A program made the translations under genes and the position numbers. A DNA stretch of 48,340 nt from contig JAEPRB010000278.1 in assembly GCA_016758965.1 (NCBI GenBank), positions 1 to 48,340 of the forward strand. Direction: 5' to 3'. The stretch's first letter is position 1. Each line of letters begins with the position of its first letter. The notes beneath the pieces were generated by a model, which saw only the letters and a list, made by a program, of their open reading frames with translations, did not search any database and was not told the DNA's origin. This document shows positions 11,385-22,881 of this stretch, one piece after another. Origin of the DNA: Circinella minor (taxonomy: Eukaryota; Mucoromycota; Mucoromycetes; Mucorales; Lichtheimiaceae).

Positions 11385-11990
11385 GAAGTAAAGAGTACAA
11401 AGAAGGCAGAAGAAAAAGTAGAATCATATGCAGAGTTTATAACAGTACTTACTCTGCTAGGAGAATCTTTATAATATTGTCTTAGATCGCTGCCAGGATG
11501 ATGATAAATGCGTCGAGTTCTGCAAGTATTTTACGTGCACACAATTCGCCAAATGTTACTGAGATATTGTTTTTTACCTGTTGAAGTTGGTTGGGATTTT
11601 GGAAGCTGGTTGGGTATATGCGGAGGCATTAAACAGAATGTTGTTTGGTAAAACGTTGGCTAGTGATATCTGGAACAGGATTTACTGCGGCCACCAGGGG
11701 GGCACCGAATCCACCGACTTCTTTCTTGATTGGACATTGGAATCCACATTATTGATCTGAATCAACACCCAGCTTATAACAACAGCAAGTTAAGAGTTTT
11801 ACATTATGTAATGTAAAACGAATGCGATCAAAATTGTCATTCAAGTGTTTGTGGATAGTGGCTACTTTGAGTTATAGACTGGAAATATCACAATATGGCT
11901 TAAGCTAATAAGAAGGTTTACGATAAGGGACTTGTTACATAATTTATTCCAACAGCTGCTGTGTTGGGTCTCGAGTGTTGTACGTAATTT
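11385..11990 (+). pseudogene. Decayed plus-strand gene of unknown family
   Basis: I do not recognise the product. From 11461 (after TCTGCTAG, a possible acceptor) one frame reads 99 sense codons to a stop at 11758-11760, interrupted once by TGA at 11560-11562. Pieces include NIVLDRCQDDDKCVEFC, VGILEAGWVYAEALNRML and SDIWNRIYCGHQGGTES. Upstream, a different frame reads AEEKVESYAEFITVLTLLGE up to the same point, suggesting a one-base shift. Further short open stretches follow at about 11818-11878 and 11910-11990. The amino-acid composition and the higher GC (about 46%) than the flanks suggest former coding sequence. The minus strand also has an open stretch across 11640-11735, so the strand assignment is moderate only. 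Confidence 0.35.
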
Positions 11991-12100
11991 GTTAGGAGTA
12001 CGTCTTCAGGTAAAAAAAAAATGTGGGCGATAAACATATTTAACTTGTACCTATATGTAATACAGGATTTTCACTGATGTTTGGTGCATCTTGCTTTTCA

Positions 12101-12167
12101 ACTTGGCGTGACACGAATTTCCATTTGGCAGATGGGGGGACATACGTAACTTGGCGCGTGATGAAAA
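12101..12167 (+). repeat. Dispersed repeat copy A (TTGGC-rich element)
   Basis: About 67 bp starting ACTTGGCGTGACACGAATT, then TTTGGCAGATGGGGG, then CATACGTAACTTGGCGCGTG. It matches 18860-18924 in inverted orientation, with small indels (two extra G and four missing bases). TTGGC recurs at roughly 20-28 bp spacing. No coding content is seen and element ends were not defined. Confidence 0.75.
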
Positions 12168-12508
12168 GTAAAAAGTGCAATTTTATAAAGTGGGATTTTG
12201 GAGTTGTGCAAAAAAACAAGGTTTCGCTGTATACCTCATGTTTTAAAAACAAATATATTTTCTCGCCATAAACAATGTAACGTGTTTTCAATGACAAATT
12301 AACACACCACCAGCAGGCTCTTGTTTACTAACATAGCTTTTCTTTGTGTTGTGTGTACGCGATTCCACAGCTTCACAATGTGTTTCAATCATAGACTCAC
12401 GCATCGACATGGATGTTGCTTGAGTTGACAAGGATCCAAACATAGTGAGTGATATTGGAAATGTAGGTAATATTAAAAGCAGTTTTAACTCTTTATTTAT
12501 ATAAATGC

Positions 12509-12920
12509 TTAACAGCAAGAAAAAAAATGCAGCCCAATAAATACAAAGTAAAATGAGTCAGTCTGATTATTTTTTTTTAATCTCGCTATTGTTACATATC
12601 TAACAACCACTCCTGCTTCATCAGACATGTACTGTCTGTTCCGTAGCATGTCCATTCCAGCCGCTGAGAACTCTTCTTCCAACATTTTTCGCCGAGATGT
12701 AAGTTTCTATTAAACATATTAATGATATTTCAAGGCTATCGATATTTTTTTTCATTACTATGACACTAACTTTTTGTTTACGATTTCTGCGGCGATTACG
12801 GCGATTGATATCGGCTTGTTTTGTTGGATCACGACGAAAATGTCCTCGTTTGTTACCGAAATGTACACATTCTTCGTATTCTTCTTGCAAACTCAGGTAC
12901 CTCGGGAAACGAAGCCTCAT
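12509..12920 (-). pseudogene. Two exon-like minus-strand segments, unknown basic protein
   Basis: The first segment (about 12920-12771) reads a basic sequence with KRGHFRRDPTKQADINRRNR and ends at a possible donor (AAA|gttag). The second (12706-12509, after TTTAATAG) continues in phase with KLTSRRKMLEEEFSAAGMDM and reaches a stop at 12509. The Cys/His pattern in the first part loosely recalls a damaged zinc knuckle, as in retroelement or transposase proteins, but key cysteines are missing. No start, upstream exons or homology are evident. It may be the remains of a transposon protein or chance open frames. Confidence 0.25.
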
Positions 12921-12960
12921 GCTCTTGCAAGACGTAGATAGTATTATTCACACAAGATAA

Positions 12961-13947
12961 ATAAATCAATGATTACATACATTATACTTACAAAAATATG
13001 TGTTAGAGAAAAGTGTATGATGAAAGGATACTCTCGTATTGATACTTATATTTATATTTTTGCATTATATGACTTTTACGTACTTTGAAAGTATCAATGT
13101 TGATACTTGGGATATCAATAAAAAATACAAATTTGAATGGCTGATTGATTTATCTGAAAATGGTAATTGATCCTTTTTTTTCTTTTGCTTTCTCTTTCTC
13201 ATACTTTGTTTACTTTTTATTTTTCTTACACATTTATACATCTCATTTCTAGGAGAAAGAAGTTAACCAGTACGGCATAATACAAGACTTATTTCTACTT
13301 TATTCTATAATTATATAGTTCCTTGGTATGACCCCTTTGGCTTCATTGTGAAGCGGTAAGAAAGTACTATTCTTATTTTATTTTTTGAATTTTGACACTT
13401 GCTCAATCTAGTGTATTTTTTTTATCAAAAACTAAATGTATACGTTTTTTTTAATACTATTTCTTAGTGTCAAGCTAGCATCTCCTTTTCCTTCCTTTTA
13501 CATCTTATATACTTTTATGTTTATTGGTCATCTATAATCTACTTTATTATGCTCAGGTAAGCAACTATGACTTTTACGAGCTTAATCTTTATATGAAACC
13601 ATTTTTTTCTTATACCAAACATCATAGCTAATGGACTGCATTCGTAACAGCTAGCCATTAGGTCCGCGTCATTGGGCTTACTCTCGGTATCATTCCGTGA
13701 ATGTGTGTAACATAACAATGTGCTTACGTATGGTTTACTTTAAAGGTATGTTAGTACTCTCAATGTCTTTTTAAGGTGAATACGATGTTGAAGGGAAAGA
13801 CGTGTTTCATGCAAAATGTGTCATGCAAAATTGCTGGTATCTCCAGTCGGTGACCCAAGCTAATTTCCCCAGATAACTCCTTATTATAAAAATTTATTTC
13901 TTTGCGACGTTACTTTTTGGAAAACCTGTTCACATCAAAATATTCAA
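12961..13947. other. Non-coding spacer in accessory region
   Basis: AT-rich DNA with no recognisable gene. A short inverted pair (TATTGATACTT near 13036 and AAGTATCAAT near 13089) is present but too short to interpret. Confidence 0.4.
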
Positions 13948-14448
13948 ATGTCTGTTATATCTAAATACAAAGGAAAAGCGTTCGACACTGTCGAATCTTC
14001 ATTACCAAGACGCTCGATTTTTGTGGACAAGCCTATTGAAGAGTGGTCTCTTAAAAATTATGTAAAGCACCATCCACAAGCTGAACCAGCTACGTATCAT
14101 TCTCGCAAATATGAAAAGGGATCTTGACTGGTTAATATTACGTGACCTTTCCATGGACGTCAAGCGTTATATAGGAGCACTAAAGAGAGAATCAAAGGTA
14201 ACTTTCATTTCCCATTGAGAGTAAACTGATTGATATTAACGTTGGATAATAAAAATTAGGAAATATCGGTTGACGATGTAAAGGAGTGGTTACAGTCAAA
14301 CTCCAGCAGTTCTAGTACCCATGTCACGTTCAATGGTCCTGTTCACAGTATTGTTAAAACATATAAACCAAGGTAATAAAATAATAGTTTCGCGAAGTAT
14401 TCATCTTTTTACTTATATTTTATATTATATAACTCAAAAAGAGTGGCG

Positions 14449-14472
14449 AGTAGTAGTAGTAGTAGTAGTAGT
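14449..14472 (+). repeat. (AGT)8 microsatellite
   Basis: Eight AGT units encode a serine tract in the exon of the decayed gene. Its length is likely variable between strains. Confidence 0.9.
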
Positions 14473-14882
14473 AAGAAGAGTAAGGAAAAAGCACGTTTCA
14501 ATGAAGAAGAAGAACCAAGGGGTCGGTCTATTAATAATCATAATAATGATAATTGTGAAGCGGTCAGGATACGCAGCACTCTTTTTTTTTCTCGTATGTA
14601 GTTCTAATATGATATGTTTTACGTATTTATTAGAGTAGCAGCACTGATCAAGAGGAACCGTAAGAAAACATAAATGAAACTGAAGAAGATGATGGGTTTG
14701 TGGTTGGTCTTTTCAACGTTTGCTTTTAGTATTGTTATGGTTTTTATTATATTTTTATTGACAAATACGTGTATTAGGTTGGCTCCAAAACGAAAGATAT
14801 CTTTGATATTGACAATGATACATTGACAACAACTACTCTACAACAGCTCAATGTCACTGAAATGATTCCGAAATGATTCCGA

Positions 14883-15262
14883 ACCGCAGGTTGACCCTAG
14901 GTATTACCTGGACCAACTCGCATGATAGTAATGTCGGTAGACCACCTACTTTTACCACAGTAGCTACCTTCTTACAACTGGCCATGCCTTTACACCTGCA
15001 CTATCTCTGGCGCAATCAGATGCGTGCTAATGTAATACCGGCGGGACTCAAACACCGCGTAGTCGACGCCTCTTTGAGAAGTATGGTAGGGGATGATTCC
15101 CTAAGGACAGGCCCCCAGGGGGTTTAGCTGAATCAACATCACTACTCGAGCCTTTCGAGTGTCACTCCTTGGTGGGTGTCTAGTAACGCTAGCGAATGGT
15201 ATCCCCGATGGGAGAGGATTCCCCCTGGGGCATGGGACTTACTGCTGTCCAAAAAAAAAATT
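14883..15262 (+). mobile_element. GC-rich, A-tailed retroposon-like insert flanked by ATTCCGA
   Basis: A 380-bp block of about 52% GC sits in DNA of about 30-40% GC. It is preceded by ATTCCGA (14876-14882, itself part of an 11-bp tandem duplication) and ends in ten A's plus TT before a second ATTCCGA (15263-15269). Removing it lets the host frame resume: the exon before reads LNVTEMIP and the exon after reads IPSTTLSSSTS, then a normal donor after HTL. A 7-bp direct repeat with an A-tail fits LINE-mediated insertion of a SINE, a processed transcript or a LINE 3' end. No clear pol III A or B box is seen. One frame is open for about 84 codons (14873-15127) but the product is not recognised. Confidence 0.6.
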
Positions 15263-17241
15263 ATTCCGAGCACAACTTTGTCATCATCAACATCAATTAC
15301 AAGATCAGCACTCTTTCAATGGGCTCATACCTTGGTAAGTTTTGTTTATGTTTATGTTTTTCATTTTAATTTCCCTCTTTTTTTTTTTTAGTACATCTTC
15401 TAATATTCACTTTTAAACTATCGCTAATAGTATCTCAAGAAATCGGTTACTATATCTACAACGATATTATGTATCATTCGAGAACAAAAAGTAGTGTCTA
15501 TTCCCGATGCGTTAACAAAATTGGCTGCCAACCCCTTGAAGGATTGGACAACAAGTGATGTAGATGATGCATACCGGTTCACATTAAGGTAATATTTTTT
15601 TGATTTGGTCGATTTTAAATATAGCAGCTAGCACTCATTCTAAAACCTAAATTATTATTGAATAGTTTGTCGTTGTCATTGATTGTTGATGTCTCGAATA
15701 ATAGTACAAGCAAAAAAATGTTAAAAGGGTTGGGACGATCGCATGTCCATGAAGTCCAGAAGCATAGCAAAAGGCAAAGTAGCACCATAAAAGAATTGTC
15801 CACTTGTTTATTATTGATGGTTAAGGAAACGATTGAAGTATGTGTATTACTCATGGGGGATCGGTTCAAATGATGTATGCGATCAACAAACCAACTTTTT
15901 TTATTATTCAATCTGTAGTTATTGGAGTTGGAAGGAGACCACCAAGCTTGAAGACACTTATACAATGCCGCTTCTAAACAATTGGAAACAGAAAAAGATA
16001 ACATCTATCTTGTTATGAACTAATCCTGTCTATAGCGAACTTTTAACCAGGTCAATAAATGATACAGTAGAAAAAGAGGTTAATTTTTTATTTTTCCAGT
16101 CCAGCAGCCCTTTTATACTACTGAACCAGCTTGTACAACCCATGTTACCATGAGTTCGCTTTTACCGAAGTCTGCCTGTTATTAAGTCTGTAACAAATCT
16201 TCAAGTCGTTGATATTCTCACTTATGTGTATGTTAATGAGAATTATTATGCCATGTATTTGTGCTACTGGGTATCTCATTTATTGACTGCTTTATCATTT
16301 ATGAATCCTATTTAGTATTCGAAACGCGAAAAAATGGGGTAATGAAAAAGGAGCAACTGAAGTAGATTGGACCCACCGTTTAGTTTCATTGTTAGATATT
16401 TTGTTGCGAGATACATATTTGTCAGTTAGAATGTAAGTGTTAAATAGAAAGAATGGGGGGGGTGGCAAATGATACTATCATGACTAAAGCAGACATGGTT
16501 TTTTTTTTATCAAGGGGAGAAAAATGTAGCATGGCCACAAACGTTGTGCGACAAGCAAATGAACATGTATTTGGTGATAAAGAACAAGTATCCAGTATTG
16601 TTGGAAGAAAAATTGATGTTATCATGGAACACGACGAACTTGGACTCTCAGCATCGGAATGGACAGTTTTGTTGAGAAACAGCATAACAAGAATCTTCGA
16701 GTCAATGCATGTGTGCTCTTACAAATATTACGATTACCTTTTGATGAATTTACGTAATAATGATATTAGTATCTTATCTATGAAGTGGACAGGTAATCAC
16801 TTATATATATATATTGCTATAATAAAAAGTGTTGGCTCCTCAATAACATTTTTTTTCTTTTAGGCTCTGAAAGAAAATTGGTTTCGATGAAGAGATATAA
16901 TGATTACTTTGTTGCCACAAACATTCGTGACATGTACTTACCCATGACATTGGACGATATTACTGTAGTGATTTCCATAAAGCACTCACTTTATTATTAC
17001 ATTGGAAGGTTAGTAGCATTTTATATACTACGTATGGCACCTGCTTGAAGAGATGACAAATACTAATACGCTGTACACTTAGTATGAACATATTAAGTTA
17101 CGAAAAGCAGTCCGTGGCCCTCTACTTAGACAAAGAAGACTAGAACGATCACGGTCGACTGATACCTCATCCACAGTCACTTCAGCAAGTACAAACCCTG
17201 ATATATTTTTCACTCCAACTCATGATAGATCATCCAAGTGA

Positions 17242-19859
17242 TTTCGTCTTTTCAATATTCCCCTACCTCTTTAACATTGTTATTAGCGTTTACCCGTTTT
17301 TTTCTCTCTTCCTTTGTTCTATATTGTATCAACGAGAAATTGTCTCAACAATTATATAACGTGCATCCTGACTTAAACCGTCAAAATATGAGGTGGAATA
17401 AGAATTGACAAACAATTGTCAGAAATGAAGCTATAAACTTTTTGAGCCTTAATATATGTTAATTAAAGTATTCTAAAGAGATGTTACGGAACAGCTTTTA
17501 GAAAAAAACATTTTCCCGTCGAGATTTGTTACTTCAAAATATGCTATTTTATTGAATAAACCTAATATTTCAACAAAGGGATAAGCACTATGTAACCTAT
17601 AAAAGTGGATGAATTATGATTACACAAGGTACCTAAGTACTTGTTGATTATGATTACTAAATTTTACCATCCCATTTTACTATGGGAGAAAGTCTCAATA
17701 AAAAACAAAATAGATATAATAAGAACAAGAATAAAAACTCGAAAAATAATTGTTTCTAAATATTACTTGCATGAAGATACTGTCATCTATACCAAAAAAA
17801 AAAATTCAAATGATTTCCAGGCTGTTGCTGAATAGCAACCAAATAAAAATATAACAGGATCCGCCATTTTTATTAAATAAACAAATAGAACCAGGCTCTC
17901 ACAGAAAATACTGGGGAAATGGCTGAAATATCAAATGGTACTATGAAAAATAAGCAACAAAGAGAAAGAAAAAGAGTAGGATACTTTCTAATACTACACA
18001 CATATATACTACTACGTATCATCTCTTTTCATATCATCTTTTTATAAAATATGTAATATATTTCTATAGTGTTTCACGGACTTATCTATGGCTAGTAGAA
18101 TTTTGACAGCCTCATTACGTAGTTGCAATATTATTATCCGGAGGTATCTGAAAATATCAACGACGGTTTAAGTCAGGATGCACCTTACCATGATTAATTC
18201 AAACATTTTTTTATTTGAGTATGTGCATATCAATTTGTTTCAAAACATATGGCATTAACAAAAAATACCAATAAACAAGTATGTCCCCTTCCATCAAATA
18301 GCTATGGAACAAAAAAGAATCCAACTCTTTTCATACGTAGCCTCACTTTATTTTCATGGAAACCTTTAATACATCACCCTATATACATACTATTCAAACT
18401 TTTTTTTTTCAAATTGTTACTTTGAAGAAGATCATTTAGTAGATGATTTTACCAGGATAGTTTCGGTTCAATTGTTTGTTTGACTTGCTCTCATCCAATT
18501 TTGTTTAATATATCCAACTTTTTTTCCTCTCTTTTTTTTTTCTACTTTCATATTATTTATTGGTTGTTGTTTTGCTGATCACAAGTAAGCTAAAACTACA
18601 GTTTTTTATACTATACTATCAAACTAATTAAAATGCACACAGGTAGACCATTTGTGGTATAAATCAGAGATTAAATATTATATTGTGTGCAGTTTGTTAT
18701 TATATAGTTTGTTATGTGTAAGGTCATAATTTTCAAAGTGCTAGAATATAATCCATCCAATGCCAAATCAAAAATATGACTTGCGCCAAAATGAAAAAAA
18801 AAAAAAAAAAAAAAAAAAAAATAAGTTGCCAAGTAAAAAACCACTGTCGGCCATTCTAATTTTCATCACGCGCCAAGTTACGTATGTCCCCCCCCCATCT
18901 GCCAAATAATTCGTGTCACGCCAAACATTTGAATACATGCATATTGTTACTATCACCGTGTAACACGACGTGATGTCATGATACCTATAAAGTATTTGAT
19001 GATTTGTGATAACAAAAAAAAAAAAACTTGTTATATTTATGAAGGGTTACTATATAATATCATGATCTACTGCTGTTTTCCGATTTTTATAAATCTGAAC
19101 AGTGGTCTATATTTTATGATTTATATTTTAAAGTTATTATTATTTAATAGAATCAAAATTAAATTTTACTAGTGAATGTATTAAAAGTTATTAAAAGGCT
19201 TTGATGACAAACAGACCGTGGTAAAAACATTTGATTTTGCCTTTTTTTTTTCTTTCAATTTGATTCGTTCTTTGTTTAAGCTTCTACGTATCATAAACTT
19301 AAGGTACACGTAACGGAATAAAGATAATTTTTTTATCATTAACTGTAGTCTTTTATCATTTCCCACAGATTATCACTAGCTTTTTATTCTATCAACTTTT
19401 TTTTTGTATTATGTATGTACGTAAACAAAAAATAACTTGGTCTGTAACGAATATAAGAAAGGATTTCTTCTTTGTTACTGTAATCACATTCTTTATAATG
19501 TAAGGAGCTATTATTATGGACTGCTTAACATATTTTACTAAAGTATTGATTAACAGTATAGTACAAGCATTTACTGATAAAGAGTAATATGTTATCTATC
19601 CGGATCATTGAGAATAAACTTTCCGAGAGCATATCGTATATGATTAGAGTTATTAAACGACAATTTCAATAACCGTCTTTGTTCAAGGAATGTGGTTTTA
19701 TAGTTATGATGTCTGTTGTTGGACCTGAAATATGTAAAGAAGACAAAAGTCATATTATATTTTCTATTTTTGCTGGATGTAATTATTGATTGACTTTTTA
19801 CATGGCATCACATTATTGCTTTTTATGATCATGAAGTCCACAGTTGTTTGCACCGCATA

Positions 19860-19898
<39 letters not shown>

Positions 19899-20314
19899 CC
19901 TATGTAAACTTTCTTATCGCACGTAATAAATTTCAGATACAAATAAACATAAATCAGGTATTTATTTAATATACAGTGTGATTACTATGTGTATATAAAT
20001 TGTGATATAACAAGATCGACAACAATTATAGAAAAAAATATATGAATTGATTTTAGACTTTTAAGAAAATAGTTCAAAAATAATACCATAATATGAAACT
20101 CATTTGTGGCTCTTTTGGTTAACAAAAAAAAAAAAAGAGGCTGTATTTTGATTGTGACATCAAATTATTGAAGTCATTTATTATCATATCTATTTTTAGT
20201 TGCAACATGTAACAATTATAAACATGATGAAAGGTTTTGACTTTATGTGTCAAATCACCAAAAATTCATTTGATAAGTAGTATAAAAATGACAATGACAA
20301 AAGATATATAATTC
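17242..20314. other. Long non-coding stretch with homopolymers
   Basis: About 3 kb of AT-rich DNA without a supportable gene. It contains A-runs at about 18792-18821 and 19863-19896 (about 34 A), the dispersed repeat copy B, and scattered short frames of 60-65 codons that look like chance. Confidence 0.55.
18860..18924 (-). repeat. Dispersed repeat copy B (inverted relative to copy A)
   Basis: On the minus strand it reads TTTGGCGTGACACGAATT, ATTTGGCAGATGGGGG and CATACGTAACTTGGCGCGTG, matching 12101-12167. TTGGC continues to recur beyond the matched core toward 18760 (CTTGGCAACTT, TTTGGCGCAAG, TTTGGCATTGG), so the element may be longer than the shared core. An A/T homopolymer lies within it. 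Confidence 0.75.
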
Positions 20315-21017
20315 TTATTTGTGTGATAAACCAAAGAAACGGATAAATCTGTTAGGAAAGGTTCCACTGGAAGATGAAGAAGGTCTATAATATAATGAAA
20401 AAAATATTATTAATATCATTATTATTATACAATTTTAATTAGATATCGATTAATTTAAATACTAACCTTTTTTTATTACTCTTTCTTGTTGATGACGATG
20501 ATGATGCTATTGTTGCTGACGATGATGATGATGGATAGCATGAAGAAGGGGCATAATATTGTTGAGATTGTCGACGAATTAAGTCTTGATAATATTTTAT
20601 TTTAATACGATCTTGCTCCTGTTCTTCTTTTAATTCTTGAATAATACCCTCATATTCATTTTTTACAGTATCCAACTTTTCGAGCGCTTCGGAATACAGA
20701 TTTTTATAATTATCACCACGAGCTTCAGCTTTGAGGATATCTCCTGCCAAGTTTTTGATTTCATCTAAAATATACTGGGTTGTTTGTTGAATCGATTCAT
20801 TTTCACCTTTTATTGGTTGTTGCGATTCTTCAAGGATTTCGTGTAATTGTGGTTTACGAGACCATGATTGTCGATGATCTCGAGTGTTTCCAGAGTGTGA
20901 CTTTGGTGTTACTGATTGATGACGATGTTGTTGTTGTTTTTTTATATTATTAGCATTGATCAAGCAAGATATATTATCATGATGATCTAAAGGAACAGAT
21001 GAAGAACTAGAAGCCAT
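20315..21017 (-). CDS. Hypothetical coiled-coil protein (two exons, 206 aa)
   Basis: Exons are 21017-20467 and 20384-20315 with an 82-nt GT-AG intron; the phases give 206 residues. The family is not recognised. The N-terminal 75 residues are Ser/His/Gln-rich and basic. Residues about 80-155 form a strongly charged heptad-like helix (IQQTTQYILDEIKNLAGDIL, then YSEALEKLDTVKNEYEGIIQ) that should be a coiled coil. A Ser-rich linker follows and the protein ends in a basic/aromatic tail (FPNRFIRFFGLSHK) that could be a short interaction motif or membrane-binding helix. No signal peptide is seen. It may be a structural or adaptor protein, but no function can be assigned. It is the only intact gene between about 11 and 24 kb. 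Confidence 0.7.
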
Positions 21018-21536
21018 GACATATAATACTTATAATAATATAATTTTTTTTTAAAAGAAGGAAGTTATATAAAATAAACTATTGAGTGATTTCGTTTAGT
21101 ATTTATACCTTTTGAATGAAAAAATAAATAAATGAACAACAATAATAATAATGATCATAAAACAAGGAATACTTCTTTGTGTCAATGTTGTCATAGAGTT
21201 TTTCCCCATTATTGTTTGCAATATCAATAACAAAGCGGACTTAATTCACGCAGTCAATGAAACAATGATAGTATTGCGATTAATATTATTTAGTGTAAGG
21301 CTGCTTCTTTTTTAAGTCCATATACCTTTGTTTTTTTTTTAAAATACTATAGTAGTAATTGTCGATGTAAGGGGGGGGGTTAAACCATACGACTAGTGTA
21401 GTTTTCAATATTGACAGAATTCGTAATTCCTTGGTGGTCTTATGTGAATTCTACTTTTGACATTTTCATTTTCAAAATGGGATAACACTATTGAAATTTA
21501 GTTTAATATTAATAAATACATGTTGTTTCACATTTA
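21018..21536. other. Spacer, no gene seen
   Basis: About 520 bp of AT-rich DNA upstream of the coiled-coil gene, with a run of nine G's near 21370. It presumably contains that gene's promoter. Confidence 0.45.
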
Positions 21537-22881
21537 GACAGGGAAGAACTGAAGAGAGATTCAAAGCAAATGGGCAACATCGTTGCTCGTAAGGCTACCG
21601 TCTGGAATGACTTTAGAAGGGCTCGAAAAGGAGAGTTTGACAGAAAAGCACAGATTTATAATGTGATAGAGTGTAAAGTGACACCTTTCCCAATGGGGGA
21701 CCAGGAACAAGTGGATCAAATTGCTTGGTTCAAAATCCTTCACAATGCTTAGTGAAAAATGCGGTGTGGAAAGCATTTGCTTTGTTCCACCAAATAATAC
21801 CCAATCTGCTTGTGATCCACCTCGGACCAGATAATATATTTATGATGGTTGGAATATTGTGTATATATAAATATGAAAGTAAATAGATGTAGAGTGCTTG
21901 TGTATTAATCAGCACGCGTTAAATTTAATCTGCATTGAATTTTTTTTAAGAATGTGGGTGAAGTATTCGATTATTTTGATAATAATTGAAAGAACAACAG
22001 TAAACGGAAAAAGTACAATTCATCAATCAACAGATGCAAGAAATTATTGATCGATTTAAACAGGCAGCTGAACTTGTTTGTGAGAAGAATAAAAATGAAA
22101 TGGATGAATGAATTGATGTTGGATGCTATGGTGAAAGAAGCTCTCAATACTGGTCCAGTTCTTGTCTTATTATTTTTCAAATAGCCTCATAAATATTATG
22201 GACAACTACATCAGTGAACTCGACGTGATTAAAATAAGTTTTGGTGTTATTTTGTTTTGACAATTTGAAGATCAACACTACAGGGTACATTGATTTTGTA
22301 TTATTTTTGTATACATGAGTATTTACAATAACCGTTCATGCTAATAATGAGGTATCCGATTCTGACGTGAATATATGATCTTTAGAGATTGAACTTACAT
22401 TGTAACAGTTACGAACTAATGAAGGAAGAAAGATTACCTATACCAGTGAAATCTCAGACAAAAAGTAGAGTCTAACCGTCATTTATCGATTGTCCGGGTG
22501 GTTATACCTCTCGTATCATGGAAACAAATGACTATGAAGTTCCGTCTCAAGGAAAATTATCCGCAGCATAAATTCATCCATTAACTAAGCTAGTATTACA
22601 CGCAAAGGCAAGTATTAAGATCATTAATAAAATGAATGGTGAATATATGGACAAACACGGGTACAATACTTACTATAGATTTGTATGTAGATTATAGGGT
22701 GTCGTCGCTGAAACAATGCAGGTGTTAAAAGATGATGGAGGTTTTGAAAATGCCAAAATGAAAACAAAATCAGATACTAATGTTCTCTCAACATCGTTGA
22801 ACTTTACAAATATCCAAAGAAAACGAAAATGGGTTAACCCAAGAGTAAATTGCTCTATTCATACACCAGTCACCAATATAT
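21537..22881 (+). pseudogene. Decayed gene, C-terminal part of lineage-specific family
   Basis: After a CATTTAG acceptor the frame reads REELKRDSKQMGNIVARK and on through FDRKAQIYNVIECKV to a TAG at 21750-21752. A second segment after TTGTAACAG (about 22409) reads ELMKEERLPIPVKSQTKS, a TAA, then IDCPGGYTSRIMETNDYEVP, another TAA in the same frame, then IHPLTKLVLHAK. A last exon-like segment reads VVAETMQVLKDDGG and ends KRKWVNPRVN with TGA at 22879-22881. Two in-frame stops inside otherwise continuous coding indicate a pseudogene. The CPGGY...R block followed by a helical segment and a basic tail is, from memory of mucoromycote hypothetical proteins, the C-terminal part of the family seen in its N-terminal part at 45475-46186. 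That link is inference. Confidence 0.5.

Larger units (their letters stand above)
13948..17241 (+). pseudogene. Decayed multi-exon gene of a fast-evolving lineage-specific family
   Basis: ATG 13948 starts MSVISKYKGKAFDTVESSLP. The frame breaks once near 14105 and then continues in a shifted frame as KRDLDWLILRDLSMDVKRY. Further exon-like segments join in phase across plausible GT-AG introns, including a Ser tract at 14449-14472, VGSKTKDIFDIDNDTLTTTT at 14777-14870, IPDALTKLAANPLKDWTTSD at about 15500-15550 and the exon 15665-15837. A TGA lies inside the segment near 15950, and 16100-16200 is frame-broken. The distal part is better kept: KADMVFF, then SIVGRKIDVIMEHDELGLSA near 16590-16650, then a C-terminus rich in Arg/Ser/Thr ending at 17241. 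The GRKIDVIM block resembles the shape of a PD-(D/E)XK nuclease core, but a catalytic Lys is not evident. An A-tailed insert splits one exon. I infer a formerly active mucoromycote-specific gene. Confidence 0.55.

Noticed and set aside
13036..13110. Short inverted pair TATTGATACTT / AAGTATCAAT
   Set aside because: Arms of about 10 bp with several overlapping AT-rich matches; no TSD or element structure.
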